Shown here: positions 24,203-33,444 of the stretch, in pieces
How positions within the stretch are numbered: position 1 is the stretch's first letter
Layout of the letters: each line of letters starts with the position of its first letter
Assembly (NCBI RefSeq): GCF_042684705.1
Contig: NZ_JBHULZ010000041.1
Coordinates: 496,001-560,000, forward strand
Source of the DNA: Mesonia sediminis
GTDB lineage: Bacteria; Bacteroidota; Bacteroidia; Flavobacteriales; Flavobacteriaceae
Direction: 5' to 3'
Length of the DNA: 64,000 bases
Notes under the pieces: model-generated
The model's input: only the letters and a program-made list of their open reading frames with translations
The model's database searches: none
Told to the model about the DNA's origin: nothing
Position numbers and translations under genes: made by a program

Positions 24203-26386
24203 ATGAGAATTTTTAGGCCTTTCGCGCTAGTTTTTTTTATGGGTATTTTTTTGGTAAGTGCTCAAAATAAGCAAGTTACTTTAGAAGAGATTTGGGGAGG
24301 AGCTTTTAGGCCGGCCTATATGGAATCTTTAACTTCATTAAACAACGGAAAAGAATATGTAGTGCAACACTATGACCGCAGTAACCAAAATATGCGGGTT
24401 GATGCCTATAGTTACGAGACGGGCGAGCAAACGAGAAATATTTTATCTTCAAATAAAATCAAACAACTTAATTATTTCGAAACCTATCAGTTAAGTCCGA
24501 ATGAAAATTTCGCGCTTTTAGGGGTAAATACAGAAGCGATCTATAGACGTTCTACGCGCGCCATTTACTTTGTTTATAATTTAAACAATGGAGAGAATAT
24601 CATGTTAGCTGGTCACCCAGTTCAAGAGCCACAGTTTTCGCCAGACGAAACCAAAGTAGCCTATGTATACGAAAACAATATTTATGTTAAAGATTTAGCT
24701 TCTGGAACCACCACTCAGTTGACCCAAGATGGTAAAAAGAATGAAATCATAAACGGGATTACCGATTGGGTTTACGAAGAAGAGTTCGCTTTTGTTCGCG
24801 CATTTGATTGGAGTGCAGATGCTTCTAAGATAGCTTACTTGAAGTTTGATGAAACCCGTGTGCCGGAGTTTTCAATGGATATTTATGGGAGTTATAACAA
24901 TCAATTATATCCTAGTCAACAGGTGTTTAAATACCCTAAAGCGGGTGATGATAATGCTAAAGTGAGTTTGCATATTTTTGATTTAAACCTGAAAGAAAAT
25001 AAGGCCGTTAAGCTGCCAAAAAATTATGAATATTTGCCGCGTTTAAAATGGACGAAAGACAAAGATATTTTAAGTGTACAGGCCTTAAACAGACATCAAA
25101 ATGAAATGGATTTATTGTTTGTAGATGCTACTTCGCTTGAAGCGGATGTAATTCTAGAGGAACGTGATGAGGCGTATGTAGATGTAACCGATAACCTTAC
25201 TTTTTTAAACAACAATAGCTTTATCTGGACAAGTGAAAAAGACGGCTATAATCATATCTATCATTATAGCAAAAAGGGTAAGTTAATCAACCAAGTAACT
25301 CAAGGTGATTGGGAGGTGACGGCATTTTACGGATTTGACCCCAATACGGGAAGAGTCTTTTTTCAAAGTACAGAGAACGGTAGCGTAAACCGTGATGTTT
25401 ATAGCATTTTGGCTAATGGAAAAAATAAGCTGCGTTTAACGCCTAAAACCGGGACCAATAATGCAGACTTTAGTGCAGATTATAGTTATTTTATCAATGA
25501 TTATTCAAGTGTTAATACGCCAAGCGTTTACACTTTGCATCAAGCTAAAAATGGCAAGTTGGTACGTAAAATACAAGACAATAGTGCTTTAGCAGAAAAA
25601 GTAAAAGACTACGGTTTTTCTCCAAAAGAATTAAGCACCATCCGTGTAAACGGCGAAGATTTAAATATGTACATGATTAAACCCCATGATTTCGATGAGA
25701 ATAAAAAATACCCGGTGCTGATGTATCAATATTCAGGACCCGGATCGCAATCGGTGGCCAATACTTACTTTTCTACTAATGATTACTGGTACCAATTATT
25801 GGCCAACCAAGGTTATATAGTTGTTACCGTTGATGGTCGAGGTACAGGGTTTAAAGGTGCTCAGTTTAAGAAAGTCACCCAAAAAGAATTGGGTAAATAT
25901 GAATTAGAAGATCAAATCGCTGCTGCAAAATTATTGGGGGAGCGTGATTATATAGACGAAAATCGTATTGGAATATGGGGTTGGAGTTTTGGTGGTTATA
26001 TGTCTTCTAATGCAATTTTTAGAGCAGGAGACGTATTCAATTTAGCCATCGCAGTTGCACCCGTAACAAGCTGGCGTTTTTATGATACTATATATACAGA
26101 GCGTTATATGACTACACCACAGGAGAACCCTACGGGCTATGATGAAAATTCGCCCATTACCCACGTAAGCAAATTTGACGATACCAATCACTTTTTACTT
26201 ATTCATGGTAGTGCAGATGATAATGTTCACGTACAAAACACCATGCAATTAATCGAAGCTTTGGTGCAGGAAAACAAGCAATTTGATTGGCGCATATATC
26301 CCGATAAAAACCACGGAATTTACGGAGGAAATACCCGCTTGCACTTGTATACACTAATGACAAATTATATTTTAAAAAACTTATAA
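24203..26386 (+). CDS. Dipeptidyl peptidase IV (S9B serine peptidase)
   Basis: The 727-residue exported peptidase has a signal peptide at about 1-20 (ending FLVSAQ). A DPP-IV beta-propeller occupies about 60-470 and includes the WVYEEEF segment that binds the substrate N-terminus. The C-terminal alpha/beta-hydrolase has GWSFGGYM with Ser595, HGSADDNVH with Asp672 and DKNHGIYGG with His704. It removes X-Pro or X-Ala dipeptides from oligopeptides. Two POT peptide transporters follow within 16 and 11 bp, so the operon would cut peptides outside the cytoplasm and import the products. Confidence 0.95.
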   Translation: MRIFRPFALVFFMGIFLVSAQNKQVTLEEIWGGAFRPAYMESLTSLNNGKEYVVQHYDRSNQNMRVDAYSYETGEQTRNILSSNKIKQLNYFETYQLSPNENFALLGVNTEAIYRRSTRAIYFVYNLNNGENIMLAGHPVQEPQFSPDETKVAYVYENNIYVKDLASGTTTQLTQDGKKNEIINGITDWVYEEEFAFVRAFDWSADASKIAYLKFDETRVPEFSMDIYGSYNNQLYPSQQVFKYPKAGDDNAKVSLHIFDLNLKENKAVKLPKNYEYLPRLKWTKDKDILSVQALNRHQNEMDLLFVDATSLEADVILEERDEAYVDVTDNLTFLNNNSFIWTSEKDGYNHIYHYSKKGKLINQVTQGDWEVTAFYGFDPNTGRVFFQSTENGSVNRDVYSILANGKNKLRLTPKTGTNNADFSADYSYFINDYSSVNTPSVYTLHQAKNGKLVRKIQDNSALAEKVKDYGFSPKELSTIRVNGEDLNMYMIKPHDFDENKKYPVLMYQYSGPGSQSVANTYFSTNDYWYQLLANQGYIVVTVDGRGTGFKGAQFKKVTQKELGKYELEDQIAAAKLLGERDYIDENRIGIWGWSFGGYMSSNAIFRAGDVFNLAIAVAPVTSWRFYDTIYTERYMTTPQENPTGYDENSPITHVSKFDDTNHFLLIHGSADDNVHVQNTMQLIEALVQENKQFDWRIYPDKNHGIYGGNTRLHLYTLMTNYILKNL

Positions 26387-26402
26387 ATCAACCTAAACAT
26401 AA

Positions 26403-28217
26403 ATGGCAGCAATTACGAGAGAAAGAAGAGAAATTTTTGGACACCCAGTAGGGCTTTTTATATTGTTTTTCACCGAAATGTGGGAGCGTTTCTCCTATTA
26501 TGGAATGCGGGGTATTTTAACCCTATATATTGCGGCATCGGCCACAGCAGTTGATCCAGGTTTGGGATGGAGCAGTAAAGATGCCATTTGGTTATATGGA
26601 TGGTATACTATGTTGGTATATGTTGCCTCAATTCCTGGAGGTTGGGTTGCCGATAAATTTTTAGGGCAAAAGAAAACGGTAATGTGGGGCGGTATATTGC
26701 TGTGTTTAGGGCATGGTGTTTTAGCGATTCCGCAAGACTGGGCATTTTTCACTGGTTTATTACTTATTGTATTGGGAGTTGGTGGACTTAAGCCAAATAT
26801 TTCTACAATGGTAGGTGGTCTCTATGAAGAAGGAGATATCAGAAGAGATAGTGGTTTTACGATTTTTTATATTGGTATTAACATCGGTGCTTTTTTGGCT
26901 AGTATAAGTGTAGGATTGGTGGCTTATTATTACGGATGGCACTACGGGTTTGGTCTAGCTGGTATAGGGATGTTGTTAGGTCAAGCCGTTTATATTTGGG
27001 GACAAAAGTTTTTAAAAGGTGTTGGAGAATTTAGTGGAGGCTCTTTGGTAAGTGCCGAAGAAAAAGAAGCAGCCAAAAGACCACTAACTAAGATAGAGAA
27101 AGATCGAGTAATCGTCTTATTTATTTCTTTCTTGATTGTAATTGTTTTTTGGGGAGCCTTTGAACAAGCTGGTGGATTAATGAACTTGTACACCGATGCT
27201 AAAATAGATCGAAGCATAGGTTTAAGTTGGTTAGAAGAAATTCCAGCCGCTGTTTTCCAATCGCTTAATGCCGCTTACATCATAATTTTCGGAACTGCAA
27301 TTGGAGCCTTCTGGGTATGGTGGAAAAAGAAGGGTAAAGAGTCTTCTTCACTTTTCAAAATGGCAATTGGTACCATTATTATGGGACTTGGTTATGTATT
27401 CATGATGTTTGCATCACAAGAAGCCAGTCAAGAAACTTTTGGTAAAGCAGCCATGTTTTGGATTTTCTTGGCTTACTTATTTCACACTATAGGTGAATTG
27501 AGTACATCTCCTGTAGCCTTATCTTTTATCACTAAGCTTGCACCGCTTAAATATGCCTCGATAATGATGGGGGTTTATTTTGCAGCCACTGGTTTTGGTA
27601 ATAAATTGGCAGGAAGCATTGGGGAGTCTGCTCAGTTAGAGCCCTATTCGGGCACGATGCTATACAACAAAGAACAGATTGTTCCTTTTATGTCAAAAGA
27701 TAGCATTGAGATTAAAAACGAGCAAAATAAAGTGGTTACGGTTTATGATTACCCGATAAATCAAGATAAAAATTTCACCCTTAAATCAACCGTTTTCTTA
27801 GAAAATGATCAGGTTAAATTTAAGCAATACCAAGCAGACGAAATCTTAAACCCGATTTTTGAATTGGATGATGAGGCGGTGAATAAGCTCAAAACAACAC
27901 TTCAAGAAAATCAAGTAACAGCAGAAAATCCTTATCACGCGGCCTTAACATTTGAGAAAGATCCAGATGCCGCCCAGCAAGTAGAAAATAAGGGAGATGG
28001 TAAAAACTATCAGGTTTCTTTTGTCTTGAGCGAAGAGCAGAACGAACAAGAATACAATACCTTTTTGTTCTTGACTATTTTTACAGTGGCCTTCGGATTT
28101 TTAGTAATCCTGTTTCTTAAGAAACTAAAGAAACTAACCCACGGAGCGGAAGATAAAGAAGTAGAAAAATTGGAACAAGAGGGCTACGAAATAGCCGATA
28201 CAGAAATAAAAGAATAA
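26403..28217 (+). CDS. POT-family proton-coupled peptide transporter, first copy
   Basis: The 604-residue MFS/POT protein carries the E-x-x-E-R motif in helix 1 (TEMWERFSYYGMRG, Glu25/Glu28/Arg29). It also has the PTR2 signatures GGWVADKFLGQKKT and FYIGINIGAFLAS. Residues about 410-548, between the penultimate and last helices, form a long hydrophilic insert that is not part of the basic POT fold; it begins QLEPYSG and is rich in Glu, Asn and Lys. It imports di- and tripeptides with protons. It lies directly behind the DPP-IV gene and 11 bp before a second POT gene. Confidence 0.92.
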   Translation: MAAITRERREIFGHPVGLFILFFTEMWERFSYYGMRGILTLYIAASATAVDPGLGWSSKDAIWLYGWYTMLVYVASIPGGWVADKFLGQKKTVMWGGILLCLGHGVLAIPQDWAFFTGLLLIVLGVGGLKPNISTMVGGLYEEGDIRRDSGFTIFYIGINIGAFLASISVGLVAYYYGWHYGFGLAGIGMLLGQAVYIWGQKFLKGVGEFSGGSLVSAEEKEAAKRPLTKIEKDRVIVLFISFLIVIVFWGAFEQAGGLMNLYTDAKIDRSIGLSWLEEIPAAVFQSLNAAYIIIFGTAIGAFWVWWKKKGKESSSLFKMAIGTIIMGLGYVFMMFASQEASQETFGKAAMFWIFLAYLFHTIGELSTSPVALSFITKLAPLKYASIMMGVYFAATGFGNKLAGSIGESAQLEPYSGTMLYNKEQIVPFMSKDSIEIKNEQNKVVTVYDYPINQDKNFTLKSTVFLENDQVKFKQYQADEILNPIFELDDEAVNKLKTTLQENQVTAENPYHAALTFEKDPDAAQQVENKGDGKNYQVSFVLSEEQNEQEYNTFLFLTIFTVAFGFLVILFLKKLKKLTHGAEDKEVEKLEQEGYEIADTEIKE

Positions 28218-28228
28218 TTTAAACACCT

Positions 28229-30337
28229 ATGTCAGCAATTAGTGATACTCAACACAGTGAGTTTTTTAAAAGTAAAGTTTTAGGGCATCCAGCCGGTTTA
28301 TTTGTATTATTTTTCACAGAAATGTGGGAACGCTTCTCTTTTTACGGGATGCGAGTATTATTGATTAACTTCTTAACCATGGCCGCCATTGGTTATAATC
28401 CTGGCTGGGAGTGGACTACCGAAAATGCTGGAGCGCTTTTTGGTACCTATGCCATGTTGCTTTATATCACGCCAATTATTGGTGGAGTTATAGCCGATAA
28501 ATTTACAGGTTATAGATGGGCAGTAGTTATTGGTGCAGTAATAATGACTTTAGGACACGCCGCAATGGCCGTTGAAACTGAGTTTTGGTTATACATAGGA
28601 TTAGCTTTACTGGTTATTGGTACTGGTTTCTTTAAGCCTACAATGACCTCAATAATTTCCGAAATGTATAAAGATTTACCTAAGAAAAAAGATGGTGCTT
28701 ATACCATTTTCTATATGGGTGTAAATGCAGGTGCATTTTTCGGAATGATGCTTTGTGGTTACTTAGCTGAGCGTGTAGGCTGGTCTTGGGGATTTGGTCT
28801 AGCCGGAGTTTTCATGCTTTTAGGGACGCTTCAATTTTGGTTAGCTAAACCATTATTTGGGAAAATAGGAGATGTACCTTCTAAAGAAGAGCAAAACGTT
28901 AAGCAAGAAGTAGAAAGTGACGGAGAACCAGTAAAATACAATCCGTTTACTAGTATAGATAAAATCTTAATAGTCATTACCTCTATAATAGGTTTAGCAT
29001 ACGCCATCAATGATCCGCTTTCTAAAATCGCTGATATCAATTTGTTTCCATTTGAGATGTTTGGAATGGAAGGGCAGTATGTAGTAGTACTATTTGGTTT
29101 GGTGCTCTTTTTATATTTGACTTTAGGGCGTATAAACAGATATGCGACCGTCGTGCGTAATAGAATGTACGCTGTTATTGTATTCGCATTCTTTACCGTT
29201 CTCTTTTTCTTAGGTTTTGAGCAGGGTGCTACCTCTTTGGTTCTTTTTGCTCGTGATTATATCGATCGAGAACTCATTGGCAATGCAGCCATTACTTTTA
29301 ACATTGTAAACGCATTATTAACCATAGTTCCATTAGCTATAATTACCTATGTTTTGGTGCTTCTAGCGAAACAGACCTTCGCAAAAATTCCTGGATCAAA
29401 TATTGTTCTAGCGGTTTGTTTTGTCGGAATATGGGGAGTGGTTATTTATATGTTAAACAGAGATTTTAATACTACTGCCTATGAAGTAGAGTTTCAAGCT
29501 CAGAAGGTCGCGGTTATAGATGAAGAAACCAATGAGCCTAAATTGGCCAAGAATGGTGAGTTAATTTTTATGGAAACACCAATCTCTGTTGATCAAGATA
29601 TTTCCCAAATTGAAAATGATATTATCACTAAAAAAGTGGTGATAGGTGAGGCTTTTAGTGATTTTAAAGAAGGACAAGAAATCAATATCATTACCAAGGA
29701 TGAAAATTTCGCAAAGTTTGGCTATTTAACTCCAGAAAGATTAGAAGCCGCTAAGAAAAATGCCGAAAACTTAGGTCGAGATAGTGGCGTGGTTCAAGCT
29801 AAAGTTACACAGGTTAAAAATCACTGGGTTGAGATTACTGCTTCTTGGTTTAGTATTTTAAATTCATTCTTTATCATTGCGTTTGCAAGTTTATTCTCTA
29901 AATGGTGGGAAAGCAAATACAACCCTTCTGCACCACAGAAATATGGTATAGGCCTTATCCTATTGGCACTAGGTTTTGGTATGCTTGCTTTTGGTACCTT
30001 TGGAGTAGAAGATGGGGTTAAAGTTAGTATGATCTGGTTAATTTTGGCTTATCTCTTTCATACCTTTGGAGAGCTCTGTATTTCACCTGTAGGTTTATCT
30101 TACGTCTCCAAATTAGTTCCTGCCCGTATGATTGCCTTTATGTTTGGTATGTGGTACTTGGCAATTGCAATAGGTAATAAATTTGCCGCCGTATTGGGTG
30201 GGCAACTAGAGAATATTAGAGAAGAATATTCACTAACTACTTTTTTCTTAATTTTTACGGTGGTCCCAATCGCTGCTGGTCTATTGATAATCGCGGTGAA
30301 TAAACCTATTAAAAAGTTAATGAAAGGGGTAGATTAA
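28229..30337 (+). CDS. POT-family proton-coupled peptide transporter, second copy
   Basis: The 702-residue protein has E-x-x-E-R at Glu31/Glu34/Arg35 (TEMWERFSFYGMRV) and the PTR2 motif FYMGVNAGAFFG. It is a paralogue of the preceding gene, though well diverged. Its hydrophilic insert lies at about 410-533, before the helix that starts WFSILNSFFIIAFA, and so at a different loop from the insert of the first copy. The C-terminal helices resume with the conserved FGELCISPVGLSYVSKLVP. The tandem pair suggests two peptide size or charge ranges. It ends 45 bp before the thioredoxin-like gene. Confidence 0.92.
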   Translation: MSAISDTQHSEFFKSKVLGHPAGLFVLFFTEMWERFSFYGMRVLLINFLTMAAIGYNPGWEWTTENAGALFGTYAMLLYITPIIGGVIADKFTGYRWAVVIGAVIMTLGHAAMAVETEFWLYIGLALLVIGTGFFKPTMTSIISEMYKDLPKKKDGAYTIFYMGVNAGAFFGMMLCGYLAERVGWSWGFGLAGVFMLLGTLQFWLAKPLFGKIGDVPSKEEQNVKQEVESDGEPVKYNPFTSIDKILIVITSIIGLAYAINDPLSKIADINLFPFEMFGMEGQYVVVLFGLVLFLYLTLGRINRYATVVRNRMYAVIVFAFFTVLFFLGFEQGATSLVLFARDYIDRELIGNAAITFNIVNALLTIVPLAIITYVLVLLAKQTFAKIPGSNIVLAVCFVGIWGVVIYMLNRDFNTTAYEVEFQAQKVAVIDEETNEPKLAKNGELIFMETPISVDQDISQIENDIITKKVVIGEAFSDFKEGQEINIITKDENFAKFGYLTPERLEAAKKNAENLGRDSGVVQAKVTQVKNHWVEITASWFSILNSFFIIAFASLFSKWWESKYNPSAPQKYGIGLILLALGFGMLAFGTFGVEDGVKVSMIWLILAYLFHTFGELCISPVGLSYVSKLVPARMIAFMFGMWYLAIAIGNKFAAVLGGQLENIREEYSLTTFFLIFTVVPIAAGLLIIAVNKPIKKLMKGVD

Positions 30338-30382
30338 AAAAGTGGAACAATAATTGTTTCTTAATGCATTAAAATTTATCGT

Positions 30383-30922
30383 ATGAAAAAAATAATAGGG
30401 GCGCTAGTTTTATTACTTAGTTTTAGCACGCAAGCCCAAGAAATCAATTGGATGACCATGAATGAAGCTTTAGAAGCTCAAAAAGAAAATCCAAAGAAGA
30501 TCTTTATGGATGTTTATACCGATTGGTGTGGACCTTGTAAATTGCTAGATAAAAACACATTTAGTAATAAGCAAGTTGCGCAGTATGTGAATAAACATTT
30601 TTATCCGGTGAAGTTTAATGCAGAGGGAACAGAGGAAGTAACCTATAAAGATTTCACCTATACAAACCCAAAATATAAGCCGGGAAGAAAAGGTAGAAAT
30701 AGTCAGCATCTTTTTGCTCACGCTCTTAAAATTACAGCTTACCCTAGTATGGTCTTCTTTGATGAAAAAGGAGAAGTTATTTCTCCAGTAGCGGGATATC
30801 ATACCCCTTCTCAGCTTGAGATTTATTTAAAGATGATTGCCAACGACGATTACAAAAATTTAAAAACGAGCGAGGCCTGGGCAAGTTATCAAAAAAACTT
30901 TAAGGGAGAATTTAAAGATTAA
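30383..30922 (+). CDS. Exported thioredoxin-like protein
   Basis: The 179-residue protein has a signal peptide (about 1-18, ending STQAQ) and a thioredoxin fold with redox motif DWCGPCK (Cys49, Cys52) and the cis-Pro segment TAYPSMVFFDEKG. It should act in the periplasm as a disulfide reductant or oxidant. An insert around YTNPKYKPGRKGRNS separates the two halves of the fold, as in DUF255-like relatives. It follows the peptide-uptake operon after a 45-bp gap and may be cotranscribed. Its stop codon overlaps the stop of convergent comEC within the palindrome TTAA. Confidence 0.88.
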   Translation: MKKIIGALVLLLSFSTQAQEINWMTMNEALEAQKENPKKIFMDVYTDWCGPCKLLDKNTFSNKQVAQYVNKHFYPVKFNAEGTEEVTYKDFTYTNPKYKPGRKGRNSQHLFAHALKITAYPSMVFFDEKGEVISPVAGYHTPSQLEIYLKMIANDDYKNLKTSEAWASYQKNFKGEFKD

Positions 30923-32940
30923 GGTTTAGACATTATGTAAAAGGTCCCTTTCTTTGCGCTGTCAAAGAAAGGGATTTTTTCTTTTAAGGCAGTTCTTTGC
31001 CAACGGGTAACGTAACTTTTGTAATTGCTTTGATCGGCTACAATGGTTTTAGGCTGTACAAGTCTTATAACTCGTTCTAGATTTATACGAGGTGAATGAC
31101 TTAGCCACAATACGTCTACTGGTGTTTTAGAAGGTTCTGCGTATAAGTCACTGTCAATACGTAGCACCGATATACCATCTATTTCTAAAGCCCGATTTAA
31201 GCGTTTATTTTGCTGAATATCGTTGATGAAATACTTGGTTTTATAATTGTCTAAAACCTTTGTAGACACCGTAGAATCGGTGTAGATCTGCATTGCGTTA
31301 GGATTATGTATAGCTAGGGTGCTGGTTTTATAATAAGGTAAAATCATAGCTTTACGGATTTGTTTTGCATTTTGATAGTCTATGATATAAACCAACTGTG
31401 TTGCTATTAGTGCACTCAGTGCAAATAATCCGAATATTCTTTTTTGCGAACTATAAAAAAATCCGATAAGGCTAAAAAATGAAAGAACAGACAAAGCTAA
31501 CATGGATTCAGAAAAATATACGTGGTCAAAGTAATACGCATCTTGCTGGGCAATAGACTCAATAACCCACATTAAAGCATCAATTATGCGTTCGGTTAAC
31601 CCTTGAATCCATTCTAATTCAATAAAATAAAAACTCCCCAAAATACTTATGATGCAACTAAGAAGCACCAAAAATAGGGAGGGTAAAATCAGTAAGTTAG
31701 AAATAAGAAATAATCCTGGAATCTGATTAAAATAATAAAGCGTAAAGGGCAGTACTCCTATTTGCGCACTTAAGGTAACCGAGGCCAATGCCCAAGCCTT
31801 ACGAATCAACCAGGTCTTTTTAGAAAATAAGTTATAAATAATTGGGTAAAAAAATAATATGGAGGCTACCGCAAAATAACTGAGTTGAAACCCAACATCA
31901 AATACCAACCAAGGATCTATAAACAGTAACAACATAGCCGATAGCGCCAAACTTGTAACCCCATTGGTTTTCCGCTTATTTAAAGTAAGAAGAATAAAAA
32001 AACTAAACATCGTTACGGCACGGGTTATAGAAGGACTAAAACCAACCAGCCAGGCATACAACCATAGAGCAATAACTATAAGCAGGACGCGCATTGCCCG
32101 AGTCCATTCATTATATTTTAAAAAATAGGTAATTCCCTGCAACAATAAAACGATGAGCCCAACGTGTAATCCAGAAACCGCCAATATATGAACTACACCT
32201 GCTTTTTGAAACTGTTGATAAGTGCTACGCTCTAAAAGATCTTTATTTCCTAAAACTAGAGCATTTATAAAAGCTATATGCCGTGGCTTTAATTTAGTTT
32301 TTTTAAGTTGGTGGGTTATTTTCTTCTTGATGACTTCAGACTGGTCTACCCAAGTTGGATTACTATTTTTATGATGAATAATTTCGGTACTGGCTACCCG
32401 AGTCTCTCGCGTCACGTGCTTATTGGCTAAGTATTTTTTGTAGTTAAACTGTTCGGGAAATAGGGGCTCTTTTAAGGGATTTAAATTTGTTTTAGTAATG
32501 ATTGCATCTCCAGGTTGATAATTTACTGTACTATCTTTTAAATACACCCGTAATAAAACAAGGTTGTTTTGCCGAAAATCGGTTGGGTTTTTAATTTGTG
32601 CGATATAATTTCTATATGAAATTGAACCTTTTAATTCTTGCTTTAAATTTAAATGTAAGAGCTGGTTAGGTTGTGTTTTTATTTCTTGATATAAATAATG
32701 CTTTTGCAATTTGACACAAAAAAATCCTATAACTAAGAAGGTTATCAAACTGGTTACACTAAAAATTCTTAGGGGTAGCCAACTTCTCTTTTGGTAAAGA
32801 AATACAATTAACCAACTAAATAGGGTAGCAAGCAATAAAGAGAAAGCAAAGTCAAAATTACATGTGTAATTATGCCCTAAGAATATGCCTATTACAAATG
32901 CAAGAAAAAGCCACAAAAAAGAGGTGTTGAGTAACTTCAT
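30919..32940 (-). CDS. comEC: ComEC/Rec2-family membrane protein
   Basis: The 673-residue protein has an N-terminal membrane and OB-type region (DUF4131, about 1-190). The competence membrane domain follows (about 225-500), with HILAVSGLHVGLIVLLLQG, GFSPSITRAVTMF and FDVGFQLSYFAV. The C-terminal 150 residues keep the end of the ComEC metallo-beta-lactamase-like domain (VDVLWLSHSPRIN) but show no HxHxDH metal motif. ComEC is the DNA channel in natural transformation; whether this organism is competent cannot be seen. It is the last gene of a minus-strand run with surE, lpxB and an NlpC/P60 gene. It shares 4 bp with the convergent thioredoxin-like gene. Confidence 0.88.
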   Translation of the reverse strand: MKLLNTSFLWLFLAFVIGIFLGHNYTCNFDFAFSLLLATLFSWLIVFLYQKRSWLPLRIFSVTSLITFLVIGFFCVKLQKHYLYQEIKTQPNQLLHLNLKQELKGSISYRNYIAQIKNPTDFRQNNLVLLRVYLKDSTVNYQPGDAIITKTNLNPLKEPLFPEQFNYKKYLANKHVTRETRVASTEIIHHKNSNPTWVDQSEVIKKKITHQLKKTKLKPRHIAFINALVLGNKDLLERSTYQQFQKAGVVHILAVSGLHVGLIVLLLQGITYFLKYNEWTRAMRVLLIVIALWLYAWLVGFSPSITRAVTMFSFFILLTLNKRKTNGVTSLALSAMLLLFIDPWLVFDVGFQLSYFAVASILFFYPIIYNLFSKKTWLIRKAWALASVTLSAQIGVLPFTLYYFNQIPGLFLISNLLILPSLFLVLLSCIISILGSFYFIELEWIQGLTERIIDALMWVIESIAQQDAYYFDHVYFSESMLALSVLSFFSLIGFFYSSQKRIFGLFALSALIATQLVYIIDYQNAKQIRKAMILPYYKTSTLAIHNPNAMQIYTDSTVSTKVLDNYKTKYFINDIQQNKRLNRALEIDGISVLRIDSDLYAEPSKTPVDVLWLSHSPRINLERVIRLVQPKTIVADQSNYKSYVTRWQRTALKEKIPFFDSAKKGTFYIMSKP

Positions 32941-32967
32941 TTGGTTAAGTTACTCAAAAATAGTAAT

Positions 32968-33444
32968 TTATAAAATCCTTTTTGCTAAAACATAAGCCTT
33001 CTTCCAATAGTTTTCCTCTAATTTTGATACTATTACACCACGAGAGGTTGAAGAGTGTATAAAATAAATGCCAGATTTGTCATGATTTACTACTAGTCCA
33101 ACGTGATTGATACGTCTACGGCGTTTGTTTGTTCTAAAAAAAACCAAGTCGCCAGGTCTTATTTCTCTTTGTCTAAGTGTTTTCCCTTTTTTAGCCATTT
33201 CGCTAGAGACACGCGGTAAGCTAATATCCTGACTTAAAAATGAGGTGTAAATAAGCCCAGAGCAATCCATACCCCGCTTCGTGGTTCCGCCAAATTTATA
33301 TGGAGTACCTTCAAAACTACGGGCGTAGGAAATGATCTTTTCGGTTGTGGTTTTATTTTTATTATTTTTTGATGCCACCTCGCGCTTGCTTCCACAGGCA
33401 GAAAGTATTAAAAGTAAGAGTAGAGAGAAGGCTTTTATTTTCAT
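32968..33444 (-). CDS. NlpC/P60 (C40) peptidoglycan endopeptidase lipoprotein
   Basis: The 158-residue protein has lipobox LSAC (Cys17), a Lys/Asn-rich linker and an NlpC/P60 catalytic domain (about 35-158). Cys61 is in GMDCSGL, His114 in INHVGLVV and a third polar residue is His130 in YFIHSS. The GTPYKFGGTTKRG start of the domain is typical. It should hydrolyse peptidoglycan stem peptides or crosslinks in the periplasm. The start overlaps the stop of lpxB by 4 bp, so it is translated from the surE-lpxB-comEC transcript. Confidence 0.92.
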   Translation of the reverse strand: MKIKAFSLLLLLILSACGSKREVASKNNKNKTTTEKIISYARSFEGTPYKFGGTTKRGMDCSGLIYTSFLSQDISLPRVSSEMAKKGKTLRQREIRPGDLVFFRTNKRRRRINHVGLVVNHDKSGIYFIHSSTSRGVIVSKLEENYWKKAYVLAKRIL

